Origin: Chrysemys picta bellii
Taxonomy: Eukaryota; Chordata; Testudines; Emydidae
Assembly (NCBI RefSeq): GCF_011386835.1
Contig: NC_088791.1
Span: 9,734,998-9,798,997 of the forward strand
Reading direction: 5' to 3'
Length of the DNA stretch: 64,000 nucleotides
Shown piece by piece: positions 10,305 through 21,599 of this stretch (position 1 is its first letter; each line of letters opens with the position of its first letter). The notes below the pieces were generated by a model that saw only the letters and a program-made list of their open reading frames with translations, was not told the DNA's origin and did not search any database. The translations under genes were made by a program, and so were the position numbers.

Positions 10305-11030
10305 TCATCAAACAGTCCTGGGGCTTTGCTCTCCTGTGACCCCTTTTAGAGTTCTGCAGACCCAGCGATGGGAGAAAAAAACTGTAGCTGGGTGCCCCGG
10401 TGCCAGAGAGCTGCTTGATAAAAAACACCCCCCTTACCCCTACAGTTCATGAACCCCATCATCCTCAAAGGCACGTCCTCTTCAGTGTGCAGGTGGGGAA
10501 CTACAGCACGGACGGACAGCGTGTGTGTCGACACAGGGATAAAAAACCTGCCGCTGACCCCAGGCCCGCTGACTCAGCCTTGCGGGGCTGAAAAATCACT
10601 AGGTAGCCATTCAGGCCGGGGCTGGAGCCCAGGCTCCGGGACACCTGTGCGGGTGACTGTTTGCTAAATATCCCAGCGTGCCGAGAGTGAGCTCAGAGGT
10701 GCGTAGCTTGACATTAGTTTGTAGAATCAGCCGTGCTCGGAGTGGGAAATGGCGGCAGGAAAGGAGGGTGGAGAGGAAAAGCGATGCCTTGAATCCAAAG
10801 CGGCAAGAGGCAATAACATCTCCTGCAGAGATGGCAAACACAGAGGAGATGTTCCTGCAGAGCGCACGGTGACTGAGCCTGGAATCAGGGAAAGAACTGA
10901 GGGGGATGGCAGGGGGCGGAAGAAAGCAAAATATATATGTCTTCTTAACAGGAAATTAAGTGATTTTCTTAATTTTTTCTTTTTCTTTTCTTTTTTCTTT
11001 AGTTGCCATTATATATATCTAAAAACCAGA

Positions 11031-11046
11031 GGGGGGGGGGGGGGGG
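11031..11046 (+). repeat. Poly-G run (16)
   Basis: Sixteen consecutive G between CCAGA and CTGAA. It can form a G-quadruplex and is error-prone in sequencing. Confidence 0.9.
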
Positions 11047-11416
11047 CTGAATTTATGTGCGTGCTCCAAAGCAAGAAAAATCAGAGCTCCGTCAGAAAAT
11101 GGTGAAAGGAAAAAAAACATTTAGAACAGATTTGGGGGTGGACTTCCCAAGGGCCTAGGAATGGATCCAGCCCAGCGCTGAGAGGCAGATCCTATCTGGG
11201 TCAGCTGGGGACCAGGGCCCCCTGGTGCTAGACACTATCCAGATACAAATGACACTCCCTGTCCAGGGAACTTACTGTCAACATAGGATGATAGACAACG
11301 GATGGATATTGCGAGCTAGAGGAGGACGATGACAAGGGGATAGTGCTACCACGGTGGTTAGTATAACAATCAGCCGCTGCAGCCCATCTGAGAGTAACTC
11401 AGAGTCATTAATATCA

Positions 11417-11491
11417 GAGGGCTGGAATATCAGGGTTGGAAGGGAGGTCATCTAGTCCAATCCCCTGCACAAAGCAGGACCAATCCCCCTT
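11417..11491 (-). mobile_element. CR1 3'-end fragment
   Basis: ATATCAGGGTTGGAAGGGAGGTCATCTAGTCCAATCCCCTGC is the reverse strand of a CR1 3' terminus. It belongs to the subfamily of the 45265 and 54174 copies rather than that of 7010. Confidence 0.8.
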
Positions 11492-11574
11492 GAGTTGGTG
11501 GCTCAAAATTCAGGTCCTAGTGGAGCCCTGTCCACTTCCCACCTAGTATGGGAGAGGAAGGATGGTCTTTGTGG

Positions 11575-11775
11575 TTGCAGCCCAGGATTGGGAGCCTGGA
11601 GATCTGTGCTCTATTCACAGGTCTATGGTAGACTCTCTTTGAGACACCGAATAAGTCACGTCTCCTCTCTGTGCTATGCATTGTCCTCCCAATCTGAAAG
11701 CTGGGAGAACAATACTGACCCGCCTCTCTGCTGGGGCATGTGAATCTTGTTCTGTGCTCTGAGATCCCCAGGTGA
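11575..11775 (+). mobile_element. MIR-type SINE, diverged
   Basis: Decayed MIR order on the plus strand: CCCAGGATTGGGAGCCTGGAGATCTGTGC, CTCTTTGAGACACCGAATAAGTCACG, TGTGCTATGCATTGTCCTCC and GAGAACAATACTGACCCGCC. Confidence 0.5.
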
Positions 11776-12318
11776 GGTCTCCGTACAAGTACAAAGAATG
11801 ATTGGCTCCTTTAGTTGGCAGTCTCTTCAGAGACCCCAAGTACTAAATGGACCATAGAGGCTAAGAGGACTGGTGATTTTGGGTGCCTCCGTGTTTGGGA
11901 CAGCCTTAAAGGGCTTGACCTTGAGAGGGTGGGTACTGAGTACGTTCTGAAATTCAGCCCCTTTAAGGTGACTCAAGTTGGGCACCTGTAAAAGGAGGCA
12001 GCCAGACTTGTGAGTCACTGGTGAAAATCTTGGCCTGACCTCCCTTCTGTCGCCACTGGGCAGGGTTGAGGTATCTTGGCAGGCCACTGGGTGGAAGGTG
12101 TTGCATTGCCCTGTGAGTAGCTATTTTCAGTTCCCAGTGGTCTCAATCCAACGCGGAACGAGCTTCATACGTGAATAAGTCGAGCAGTTGCAAGGACCAG
12201 GGTTCAAACCCCCCACTCAGCACAAGGGTGGGGTTGGTTACATACGTGAAACCCTGCAGGGGGCTTGAACTTTGGTAGGCCTCAGAGAGTAGAGATGAGC
12301 TTCCCCAGGTCAGGGTGG
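11776..12318. other. Unassigned sequence
   Basis: No gene seen. A B-box-like GGTTCAAACCCC at about 12210 lacks an upstream A box at proper spacing, so I do not call a tRNA or SINE. Confidence 0.4.
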
Positions 12319-12326
12319 TGTGTAAC

Positions 12327-13163
12327 CAGTGGTGAGCTGGAACTGGTTGTTACATTTAGAAGCCGGTGTAGAACCAGTTCCTAAAGGGGTGGGTGGGTGG
12401 GCAAACTCCAGTCCGTGGGCCACCTCTGGCCTGCGGGACAGTCCTGCCCGGCCCGCCTGAGCTCCCCACCACCACCCACAGAGCCCCAGCGCGCCGCGCT
12501 GCTGGCGCCAGCACTCTGGGCAGCTCTGCAACTCCTGCCGCTTTGAGTGGCATGGTAAGGGGGGTGGGGCTGTGAGCTCCAGCGGCCGTGCGGCATCCTT
12601 ACACAGCAGCATGTTAAGGGGGCCGGGCTGGGGCTGGGAAGAGGGGTTGGATAAGGGGCAGGGAGCGGTTGGAGGGATGGAGGTTCTGGGAGGGCGGTCA
12701 GGGGATGGGGAACAGGGGGCTTTGGGTAGGCATTGGAGTTCCGGGGGTCTGTCGGGGTGGTGGTGGATGGGGTCGGGGCAGTCAGGGGACAGGGAGTGGG
12801 GCAAGTTGGGTAGGGGGTGGGGTCCTGGGGGGGCCGTTAGGGTAGGGGGTCTCGGGAGGGGGTGGTCAGGGGACAAGGAGCAGGGGGGGTTGATGGGTTG
12901 CCGGTTCTGAGGGGGGCAGTCGGAGGCAGGACGTGGGTTGGGGTTGGGCGGGGGAGACAGGCATGTGGGGCTTGTACTCACTGCGCGGTTCCCTACCGGG
13001 ACTTCGGTGGCGGGGGGGGGGCGGTCTTCACTCTCTCCAGGTGAAGTACCTGTGGCCGAAATGCTGCCGAAAACCCGGAGTGAGCAAAGACCCCCCAGCC
13101 GCCGAAGTGCCGCCGAGGACCCGGTAGGGAACCGGTTCTTAGGATTTTGGGAGCTCATCACTG
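12327..13163. mobile_element. hAT-type non-autonomous element, perfect 8-bp TSD
   Basis: Flanked by identical TGTGTAAC at 12319-12326 and 13164-13171. Ends are CAGTGGTGAGCTGGAA and, inward from the right, CAGTGATGAGCTCCCA. The 837-bp interior is G-rich on the plus strand (12600-13020, many GGGG runs) and has no transposase. Near 12385 it contains GGTGGGCAAACTCC, a word shared with the end of the hAT at 40301, which suggests a chimeric or nested origin. The long proline-rich frame on the minus strand comes from this composition and is not a gene. Confidence 0.85.
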
Positions 13164-13171
13164 TGTGTAAC

Positions 13172-14399
13172 ACACAATAGGAAAGTGCCTCTTTGTCCCC
13201 CTGCTAATGGTTGTGCCCCATAAGTGGTTTGTGAGCCTGCTACTACACAGAGCATAGTCCTTTAGATCACATGACAGAGGCTGGTGCTTTTAGTGTTGAA
13301 GGACAGTCCCAGCTTCAAACCCTTTTGAACCTTCAAATCTTCTCAGCCTTTTGTCGGCCCTAGTGGGGACAATTACATTTGGAAGACAAGTGCCAGGGAG
13401 CAATAGCTTCCCCATGGTGTTTGCTGCCCTCCGCTATGGCCCGTTTGTATTTCTATGATTTTATTTATCTACCAATGTTTGGGTTGCAAACTCCTTGGGG
13501 CTGGGACCGTGCGTGCATCCCCCCATCTGCACCAGCTTTGCAGGGACGTCCAACCTCTCCAGACGGGTGATTGCACAAACTCTTTCAGAAAGGTCAAGGT
13601 GTCACAGTCAACACTGTTACTATTCCCCTCAGCTCCTGTTCTGTCCGCGGAGCTGCAGGGGAGAGGTCTGGGCAGGAGGTGCCCAAGTCTGCCTTTCTGT
13701 AGCCATGGGGCTGAATCAAACAAGCCGGTTTAAAGACTTGCAGGTTCAGAGAGCACGTTTCCACTCCCTCGTCAAATACACGTTCTTCTTAACATGGTCA
13801 CCCTCAAGGGCCAGGCTTTATAGCCTCCATGGCCACACGTTGCCCCAGGCCACAGATTGGAGACCTCTGGCTTATTAATGAAGTATTACTTTTGGCCACC
13901 TAAGCCATCTCAGAACAGCCAGCTCTGCGGAGGTGCAAAGCTGGTTCCCTTGGCATTCATTTGTCGATAGGACCAGAAGATTTACAGCAGCTTTGCCTTT
14001 GGGGGTCTGATAGGGGAGGACAAGGGGGTCCCTGGGGTCCCATCCGAGGGTGGAATTTTGGCCCTCTATTTCCAAAGGCTTCGTTTTTTTTTCCCCTCTG
14101 CTCGTGTCTGTCGTACAACCGTTCTGTGAGTTTGCCCTGTTTTCCAGCAGGAATTAATTGCCTCGGCGGAGCATAAAGAAAACTCAAATGTTTTATTGCA
14201 AGATAAACGTGAATGTGTGATACAATTACTGTGAAGCAGCCTTTAACTGACTCCTACTCAAATACGTTCACTGAATAGACCCAGTACTTGGTTGTTCCTT
14301 TATTACAAACATTTCCCCCCCCTCTTTCCCACCACCACTTTAATAGAGAACTGTAGACTCTCCCACGTTCCAGGGTATTTCATGGAATGCTGTTGCCTT
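13172..14399. other. Apparently unique sequence
   Basis: No repeat family or exon recognised with confidence. Open frames are short and without domain signatures. Confidence 0.35.
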
Positions 14400-14404
14400 C
14401 AGAG

Positions 14405-14645
14405 GCTATGTGGGCTTGTGGTTAAATCACTGGACTGTGATCCAGAACACCTGGCTTCAATTTTTCGCCCTGCCATAGACTTCTTGGGTGACCTTGGGCA
14501 AGTCGCTTTATCAGTCTGTGCCTCCATTCCCCATCTGCAAAATGGATGGGATAACCCTACAAGGATGTGGTGGGAATAAGCCCTTTAATGAGTGTGGGGT
14601 ACCTAGATACAATGACGATGGGGGCGTATAAATGCCTAGATAGAC
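14405..14645 (+). mobile_element. MIR-type CORE-SINE
   Basis: Near full length on the plus strand: TTGTGGTTAAATCACTGGAC and TGTGATCCAGAACACCTGGC head, CTTGGGTGACCTTGGGCAAG core, TGTGCCTCCATTCCCCATCTGC, AAAATGGATGGGATAA and a degenerate 3' tail. Confidence 0.85.
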
Positions 14646-14795
14646 AAATAGCTGTTGCTTAGCTAAGAATTTACAAGCAAGTGTGAATGCAGGAATCCCC
14701 CCTCTCCTGCTCTGATCCTGTGGCTCTTTACAGGCGCTCAGATTGGTGATCATAAATGGCCCTTGTTGGCCTTAAAAAAAATAGGTGAAGTCAAT

Positions 14796-15688
14796 GAATC
14801 ATAGAATCATAGAAGATTAGGGTTGAAAGAGACCTCAGGTCGTCATCTGATCCAATCCCCTGCTCAAAGCAGGACCAACACCAACTAAATCATCCCAGCC
14901 AGGGCTTTGTCAAGCCAGGCCTTAAAAACCTGTAAGGAAGAAGATTCCACCACCTCCCTAGGTAACCCATTCTAGTGCTTCACCACCCTCCTAGTGAAAT
15001 AGTGTTTCCTAATATCCAACCTAGACCTTCCCCACTGCAACTTGAGACCATTGCTCCTTGTTCTGTCATCTGCCACCACTGAGAACAGCCGAGCTCCATC
15101 CTCTTTGGACCCCCCTTCAGGTAGTTGAAGACTGCGATCAAATCACCCCGCACTCTTTTCTTCTGGAGACTAAATAAACCCAGTTCCCTCAGCCTCTCCT
15201 CGTAAGTCATGTTCCCCAGCCCCCTAATCATTTTCGTTGCCCTCCGCTGGACTCTCTCCAATTTGTCCACATCCCTTCTGTAGTGGGGGGACCAAAACTG
15301 GACACAGTACTCCAGGTGTGGTCTCACCAGTGCCGAATAGAGGGGAATAATCACTTCTCTCCATCTGCTGGCAATGCTCCTACTAATGCAGCCCAGTATG
15401 CCGTTGGCCTTCCTGGCAGCAAGGGCACACTGCTGACTCATATCCAGCTTCTCGTCCACTGTAATCCCCAGGTCCTTTTCTGCAAAACTGCTTCCTAGCC
15501 ATTCGGTCCCTAGTCTGTAGCAGTGCATGGGATTCTTCCGTCCTAAGTGCAGGACTCTGCACTTGTCCTTGTTGAACCTCATCGGATTTCTTTTGGCCCA
15601 ATCCTCCAATCTGTCTAGGTCACTCTGGACCCTATCCCTACCCTCCATTGTATCTACCTCTCCCCCCAGCTTAGTGTCATCTGCGAAT
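14796..15688 (-). pseudogene. CR1 LINE 3' part, frameshifted
   Basis: Begins on the minus strand exactly at the FADDTKLGG catalytic box (near 15688), so the reverse transcriptase fingers are missing. The frame continues through [36 protein letters not shown] and [20 protein letters not shown] to [11 protein letters not shown], then loses frame near 15115. The rest of the C-terminus and the 3' UTR are still readable as DNA. The end carries CATAGAATCATAGAA repeats at 14798. It is the same subfamily as 45265-46095. Confidence 0.9.
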
Positions 15689-16890
15689 GAACAATGAAGC
15701 TATGCTGGTTTGCACTGGGTGGGAAGCTGGCTCAATATTAAACAGGTGCTGTCCCTTTGAGAAGCCAGGTGGCATTTAGCTGGTGTTTCCAGCCGACAGA
15801 CGGTGACTCATCTTGTCTGGGGGCTTCGCACCTGGAGAAGTCTGCGCGTAATTACAGCACACCGATCCTCTCCCGCCATGCTCTGTAAAGGAAGTGGGGG
15901 CAGGCTGTTTTCTCTCTCTATTTTGGGAAGAAAAAGTGTGTGTATGTGAGGGGAGGGGAATCCTGCTTCTGAAACTGACAAGCTCTGGAAGACCAGAGAG
16001 AAAAAATTGCAGCCGGGCCTGCAGGAGAACATTGCAGCTGCAAGCGAGATCCGAATTAGGCCCTCTCTGTGCAGCTCTGAAGAGAGCTCTCTCTCTCTCT
16101 CTCTCTCTCTCTGCGAGGGGAAGGAGCTGCCTTTCTCTCCAGTGATCTAGGGTGCAGCCTCATCGCTGCACCACAGGAGACCTCCAGGAGGCTTTAGGGA
16201 GGGATAGTTCATAGGTGGCAGTGGGTTCTTTTTCTTTCTGTCGCTTAATTTTTATGAGCCTCACTGGGTCAGGCGGGAGTCGGGGGGGGGGGGGGGAATG
16301 GCAGCAGCCTCCATTTCAGGAAATAGAAGAAAACATTTTAAAGGCCCCTATAACCAGGGTCAGTCATGGCAGTTGCACTCTGCTGCATTAGGCGCGGGGG
16401 GGGGGGGGAGAGGAGTGGATCTGGCCCAGAGGAGCTGTTGGGGGTGGGGTGGGGGGCTGTGCTTCTAGACACACAGGGAGAAAGCACCCCCGTACCCCTC
16501 TCTGCTCCCAGCCACCCACAGGCTCGCCTGCCTGGTCCTTTGGGAGTGGCGTGCATCCCCCCACCCCCGGTGGCAGTACTAGGAGGGAGCAGTCTCTCTG
16601 CTTGGAGCCGTGCAGGGACAGCTATTGTGTTCAAGAAGGGTGCAGTCCCTTCCCCCTCCCACGCAGCAGCGACACAGGCCCAACATTGCAGCACAAACCG
16701 TGGTGGACGACGGGCCATGCAGTCTGCAAAGCAGCTGAGCATGCAAGCAAGTCCCTTGGGAATCCAGGACCCTGTTCGATAGGGCTGCGGACACGGTGGG
16801 GACCCAGAAACAGGCCTTGCTCAGTAGGTTTGCAGCCTCCTCGCTGCTGTATCTGAGCACCTCATAGCGCTCAATGGATTTATCCTCACA
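15689..16890. other. Apparently unique sequence with simple repeats
   Basis: Contains a (CT)n run at 16085-16112 and a 15-G run at 16282-16296, with another G-run near 16396. No coding exon seen. The long frames near 16366-16742 are GC-rich chance frames on both strands. Confidence 0.4.
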
Positions 16891-16892
16891 GC

Positions 16893-17015
16893 TGCTCCGT
16901 AAGGTAGGAAACCCCTAGCCCCATTTTGCAGATGGGAAACAGACACAGAGGAAGTGACTTACCCAGACAGCCTGGGGCAGAGCTGAGAGTTCAACCCAGG
17001 GCCCCTGAGTCCCCA
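16893..17015 (-). mobile_element. MIR-type SINE, minus orientation
   Basis: CCCCATTTTGCAGATGGGAAAC, AGGAAGTGACTTACCCAGAC and GTTCAACCCAGGGCCCCTGAGTC are the reverse of the MIR core and head. Confidence 0.75.
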
Positions 17016-17040
17016 TTTAAATACAAGAGCAGCCTTTTAT

Positions 17041-18105
17041 CGGGAGGGTCAGTGGGCACCTGTTGACTTTAAGGGGTGTCTGGATCAAGCCTTCACTGAG
17101 TAGCAAGCAGCACAAGCAGCTCGTTGGAGTTGGTTGCTACCAGCACAGGGCTCACGTGTGGAGAGGGGGAGATGATCCTGGATGCCAGTCCTGTGGACCG
17201 GCTGCCGCTGGGAGCCGTGTAGCTGAGTTTTGGTGGACCAGCATCCAGAGTCATCTTCCTCCACCCCTGCTTCAAAAGCAGCCCCAGGACTTGTCACGGG
17301 GTGGCCTGCCCCTTAACCGGCCAGGTAGCCCTAGTCCATGATCAGGCCCAGCGGGGAAGGGGCCAGGTGATTCCTATGGAGGGCTGAAAGGGCTCAGATG
17401 AAGAGGAAAACCACAGGAGGGAGGTGGGCTTTTGTGGCTGGCTCCGGAGCAGGGGGAGGGACAAAGGGCCCCGGGCCCCCTGCAGCCTGCCTCAGTCAGA
17501 GGCATAGCGGTGCTTGTGTTACTGTGTGAGTTCTGTGTTTGAAAGAAGGGCCTGAACAGTGGTTCGGGCGTGGCATTGCTCCTTCCCGGGCTTGGGATTG
17601 CCTTACATCTCCTAGGACAGAGCCAAGCTGACCAAACCGATTACACACCCAGGGATTCCTTCAGGGTGTCTAACAAGGACAGTGCCTGCACTATTTGTTG
17701 GGTGACTATGGAGCCTATGGCTTCAGTCTTGGCCGGGGGGGTGGGTGGGGAAGCTGCTGCCGCTGAAGATCGCTCCTGGGACAGTCCCTCTTCTGGGAGC
17801 GAGTCCCGCCATAGCCCCAGCTGTGGAGCAGACTCCGTTTGGGGTATTGCCATTAAAGATCATAAATAAAATGGAACAAGTATTCCCCGGGGGAAATAAA
17901 CCCAGGTTCCCAATGATGCAGAGAGACAGCTGCTTTCCTTGCATTTATAACCATCCTGCGTGCCCAGCCGACCCCTGTTCTCTGAACCATACACAATGAC
18001 AGACACACGTCAGTCATTTCGCCTAAGCCTGGAGGAAATGTACATCCGGTTCAATACAGCAAGGCCCAAACACCCTAGCTCCCTTTTCTTTTTGTGCAAT
18101 CAGAG
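17041..18105. other. Unclassified sequence
   Basis: No gene recognised. The GC-rich part 17280-17560 could be an old repeat, but I cannot place it. Confidence 0.3.
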
Positions 18106-18109
18106 CAGA

Positions 18110-18340
18110 AAGGTTAGAGCACTGGCCTAGAACATGGGACACCTGGATTCAATTCCCGGCTCTTCTATGGACTTCCTGTGTGACCCTGGGCATGTCACTC
18201 AGCCGCTCCGTGCCTCAGTTTCCCATCTCGAAACTAGTGGTACTAATGCTTCCCTACCTCTCAGGGGTGTTGTGAGGGTAAATACATTAAAGATTGTGAA
18301 GCAGCATGTAAGCCATAAACATCATTCTTATTATTATTTA
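18110..18340 (+). mobile_element. MIR-type CORE-SINE
   Basis: One of the best copies in the window: GTTAGAGCACTGGCCTAGAA, GATTCAATTCCCGGCTC, CTTCCTGTGTGACCCTGGGC, TGCCTCAGTTTCCCATCTCG, GGTGTTGTGAGGGTAAATAC and ATGTAAGCCATAAACATCAT. Confidence 0.9.
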
Positions 18341-18345
18341 ACCGT

Positions 18346-19240
18346 TGTCCTGGGACCATGTAGACAGGATAACATAGAGTGAGATCAGCAAATCCATCTG
18401 CAGCCCCTTTGATCCAAAATGTGAGACATTTCCAATAAGCTCATGTACTACATGTAAGCAAAGCATAATAAAATCCCCCTGATCTCCTTCCTCTGGATAT
18501 TTGCTGTAAGGTCCATGGGAACCCAGTTCACCCTAGCTATCCAGACAACCAATCTAAGCAATCAGCAAGCCAACAAATTTGGCTCATTATCATTTTTCAC
18601 CACGGAATGTAGATGCTTTTTCCCAATACCTCTGAGAGCCATTGCAATAACCTCCCCCCATCTATATGTCTGTCTCGCTAGTCATTGCAGTCCCATTATT
18701 TCACAGCAGTGCTGTGGGGTTTTTTTATTCTTCTTCTTTTACAATTCCAGTATTGATGTTTCCTTTTCCCTCTTAGCTGAGATAATACCATAGCCAATAA
18801 CTTCCCCCTTAAACAAGCTCATGGTCAATAGCAATAGATCTAACAGGCTCCAACTGTCAGTCTCTCTGCTGTCCGCTTTGTTTTATTTTTCATCCTCAAA
18901 AGACGACTCTCTCCCCTCCTGCCTTGTTACGAAACCATCCTCCAAATTTCTGACTGCAGTGACCTTCCTTGGCTCAGAAGGACTGGAGGACATGCCTTTT
19001 TGGAGCCCATTCAAAGCACCTGCTAGCTGAGATGTTTCGGGGGCTGCTTAGTGTGTGCCGGGGGGTGAATGTGATGTGCCCACTGGCCTCCCAAACCTAC
19101 TAGCTCACAGGGTAAGGGATGGAAGCCGGGTCTCTTATGAGTAGGGGCTTCCCTCCTGGCCAGGCTGATTATAGCAGTGGAAGGCACCAGCTCTTCCTGG
19201 AGTGAAGATGTCTTGCAAATATCTAACTTACCCATGGGTA
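18346..19240. other. Apparently unique sequence
   Basis: AT-rich, no repeat family or exon seen. Confidence 0.35.
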
Positions 19241-19248
19241 AAGACTAA

Positions 19249-19329
19249 GGCCCAGACTTTCAAAGGTATTTAATCACCTCTCCCCGTCAATGGGAGTTAG
19301 GTGCCTAAATACCTTTGAGGATCTGGGCC
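19249..19329. mobile_element. 81-bp Harbinger-like mini-MITE with TAA TSD
   Basis: Almost the whole element is two inverted arms: GGCCCAGACTTTCAAAGGTA and, from the right, GGCCCAGATCCTCAAAGGTA. TAA lies at both sides (19246-19248, 19330-19332). A relative lies at about 36500-36577. Confidence 0.75.
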
Positions 19330-19663
19330 TAAACCCTCATGCCAGGAGCATCACTGCTTTGTGACATGGACTCCCAGGAAGAACACTGCAGCTTCAGTGA
19401 CAGTAGCTTCTATCTGTCATTGCCCGACTTGGTTTCCTCTGATGGGAACAGTATGAAAATACAGGGATTGGGAAGGGGGTGCTGTAATAGACTGACTGGT
19501 GTGCACCGCTGCTCACTGCTGGATGGAATCTCACCTGCTCAGGAGTGGACTGACTCAATTTCTCACTTCTGATCTTCTGCAGAAAGAGGGAAAGTTAATG
19601 GAGATCTCACGGGAATTCTTTTGATGCTCAGGAGGTATCAGTCGAACTTCTTTAATGGTCAAG

Positions 19664-19765
19664 CAGACCTGAAGAAGAGCTCTATGTAAGCTCAAAAGCT
19701 TGTCTCTCTCGCCAACAGAAGTTGGTGCAATAAAATGTATTACCTCCCCCATCTTGTCTCTCTAT
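19664..19765 (+). mobile_element. Penelope-like element terminus, family 2
   Basis: CAGACCTGAAGAAGAGC through CCAACAGAAGTTGGTGC, AATAAAATGTATTACC and CTTGTCTCTCTA. It matches 46-182 in the opposite orientation. The distal tail is lost. Confidence 0.65.
19665..19706 (+). ncRNA. Hammerhead-like motif, G12 mutated
   Basis: AGAC, CTGAAGA, extra A, GAGCT...AGCTC, then AAAA in place of GAAA, GC, TT, GTCT. Stems I and II are intact. The G to A change at 19694 hits an invariant catalytic residue, so this copy should be inactive. Confidence 0.5.
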
Positions 19766-19899
19766 AATCCTCAAGTGACGTGGGTGCAGTTTAGCTGATG
19801 ACTAGGGATGATCTGTTTGTGGCCACAGATTTGTGTGGTTTAGAAGTCGGTTGGGTGAGCAGAATGTCTGATCTACCATGTACGTCTCTGGACGACAGC

Positions 19900-20150
19900 T
19901 GGTGGGGCTCATTCCAAACTTGAAATGTTGAGGAATTTGTTTTTTGGGGGGAGGAGGGGGTGTTGAAAAATGTCAACAGCAACAATAAAGCAAACTGAAA
20001 TTTTCACACACATGTTTTGCAAAAATAGCCTATTGGTTTTGACCACCTTTGGCGCAGGTCAAAAAAACTCCAAAATTTGTAACTGATTCCTTTATTAGAC
20101 ATTATGAATTTTCCCCCAAATCTCCAGTTTTTTTTTTTTGACCAGCTTCA
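19900..20150. repeat. GAAAA-rich interspersed repeat
   Basis: TTGAAAAATGTCAACAGC, CTGAAATTTTCACACAC and AAAACTCCAAAATTTGT resemble the flanks of the repeat at 742-1350. Confidence 0.4.
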
Positions 20151-20484
20151 CTCTAAACATCCATTTAGTGATTGGAATTTGGGGGGATTGGTTCTTTTAG
20201 GAAAATTCTGTTAATGTAAAGCTGGATTCCCAGCCCAGGAGCCTGAATTCCTCCACAGCTATGCAGAGAAGCGATAGCACTGGGATCAGCAGTGCATGCG
20301 TCTCTTTCACCTTCACCACACCCCCAGAAAATGAGCCCCGGTGGCCCACTGCAGCACGATTTCATGGAGTAGTCACTCCTTGGCCGTTGTGCGGCTGTTG
20401 GCATCGAGAGTGCTCATTGTAGCTGTGGCTTCTGTGTTACTGACAGTTGTCCCCAAGGGAAGGGTGATCCAGCGGTTTGGCACG

Positions 20485-20690
20485 AGCGTGGGGTTGGGGA
20501 GTGTGGGGTTGCTCTGCCACAAACTTCCTGTGTGGCCTTAGGCAAGTCACATAGCGTCTGTGTCCCTCAGCCCTGTAAAAGGGGGATATAGCGCTGCTCT
20601 ACCTCCTAGAAGAGTTGTGAGGATAAATACACTAAATAGAGTGGGATGCTCAGACATTACAGTAATGGGAGCCATATAAGTACCTGAGAT
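20485..20690 (+). mobile_element. MIR-type CORE-SINE
   Basis: CTTCCTGTGTGGCCTTAGGC, AAGTCACATAGCGTCTGTG, AAAAGGGGGATATAGCGC and AGTTGTGAGGATAAATACAC in order, with the 5' head mostly missing. Confidence 0.8.
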
Positions 20691-20695
20691 AAGCA

Positions 20696-21290
20696 GAATC
20701 TGGACTGCAACCTACCAACATAATTCATTTCATCCTCCAAATGCTAACAAGCGTTAGTCTCTCCCAACCTGGCCAGGGTTGGAGCCAGTGACTTGAATGT
20801 TAAAGGCTATCCAGTCCATTATGACGCCCAGGTCTATCGAGGCCCATCCCGTAATTATGGGGTTTTTTGTTAACGTTTGTAATGTTGTTTGCGATGCGGC
20901 CAGGGGAATTCTCCCCTGAAACGCTGTGTTGCAGGTCCAGCCATCTTGAAGGCTTGCTATGTGCTAAAGCTATGCTATCATATTACTGACAATGATCAGG
21001 TTACTTCCCCTTAGAATGGCTGTGTTTGATGTTTCTATACACTGTATTATAAGCTAATTAATGCCTTTAATGATAATGGTTCTAGTGTAAGAAGCCTAAA
21101 GTATTATCTCTATTTATCTTCCTGTCACCCTCCTTTTATCAAACCATTAAAGGAGCCGGGGCTATGTAATGGAGCAATCAGCCACTGCTGCTCCAGTTCA
21201 CTAATCTCCATATGGAAATGGAAAGCACTTTGCAGATGTCAGGATGGACATTATAGCCAGAGCTGCTCCGGGTCCATTGCGTGCAATACA
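20696..21290. other. Repeat-free block, possible conserved non-coding element
   Basis: AT-rich and not repeat-like. 20980-21260 contains AATTAATGCC, TTAATGATAATGG and TTTATCAAACC, words seen in developmental enhancers. Conservation cannot be assessed from one sequence. Confidence 0.25.
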
Positions 21291-21590
21291 GGATCGGATT
21301 GGACGAATTTCCTGATCTGAAAAAGTCTCCAGAAAAATAGTTGAGGAATTGTCCCCATGTTTAATGCTGAGATTTTCTAAACAACAACAATAAAATCCGG
21401 GTTTTCATTCCAAAGGACGTTTTGTGTAGAAATTTAGACCGAAAAATGGTTTACATTAAAAAGGTCAACGTCAAAACAAAACATTTTGAGGGTCTCCCCC
21501 CCCCCAATGGGTTTTTCAGTTCGTGAATAGTTTCAAGATTCTAACTTTTTGTCCCAACTCAAGATGGGGAGGAAAATATTCAAACTCTCA
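21291..21590. repeat. GAAAA-rich interspersed repeat
   Basis: GAAAAAGTCTCCAGAAAAAT, GAGATTTTCTAAAC, CCGAAAAATGG and CAAAACATTTTGAGG. Same word set as 742-930. Confidence 0.45.
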
Positions 21591-21599
21591 AAAATATTT

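Noticed and set aside
12170..12260. tRNA-like B box GGTTCAAACCCC
   Set aside because: No A box at the right spacing and no cloverleaf could be drawn.
12310..13173. 287-residue proline-rich minus-strand frame
   Set aside because: It lies almost exactly on the G-rich hAT element 12327-13163. The composition of the repeat explains the lack of stops, and no domain is visible.
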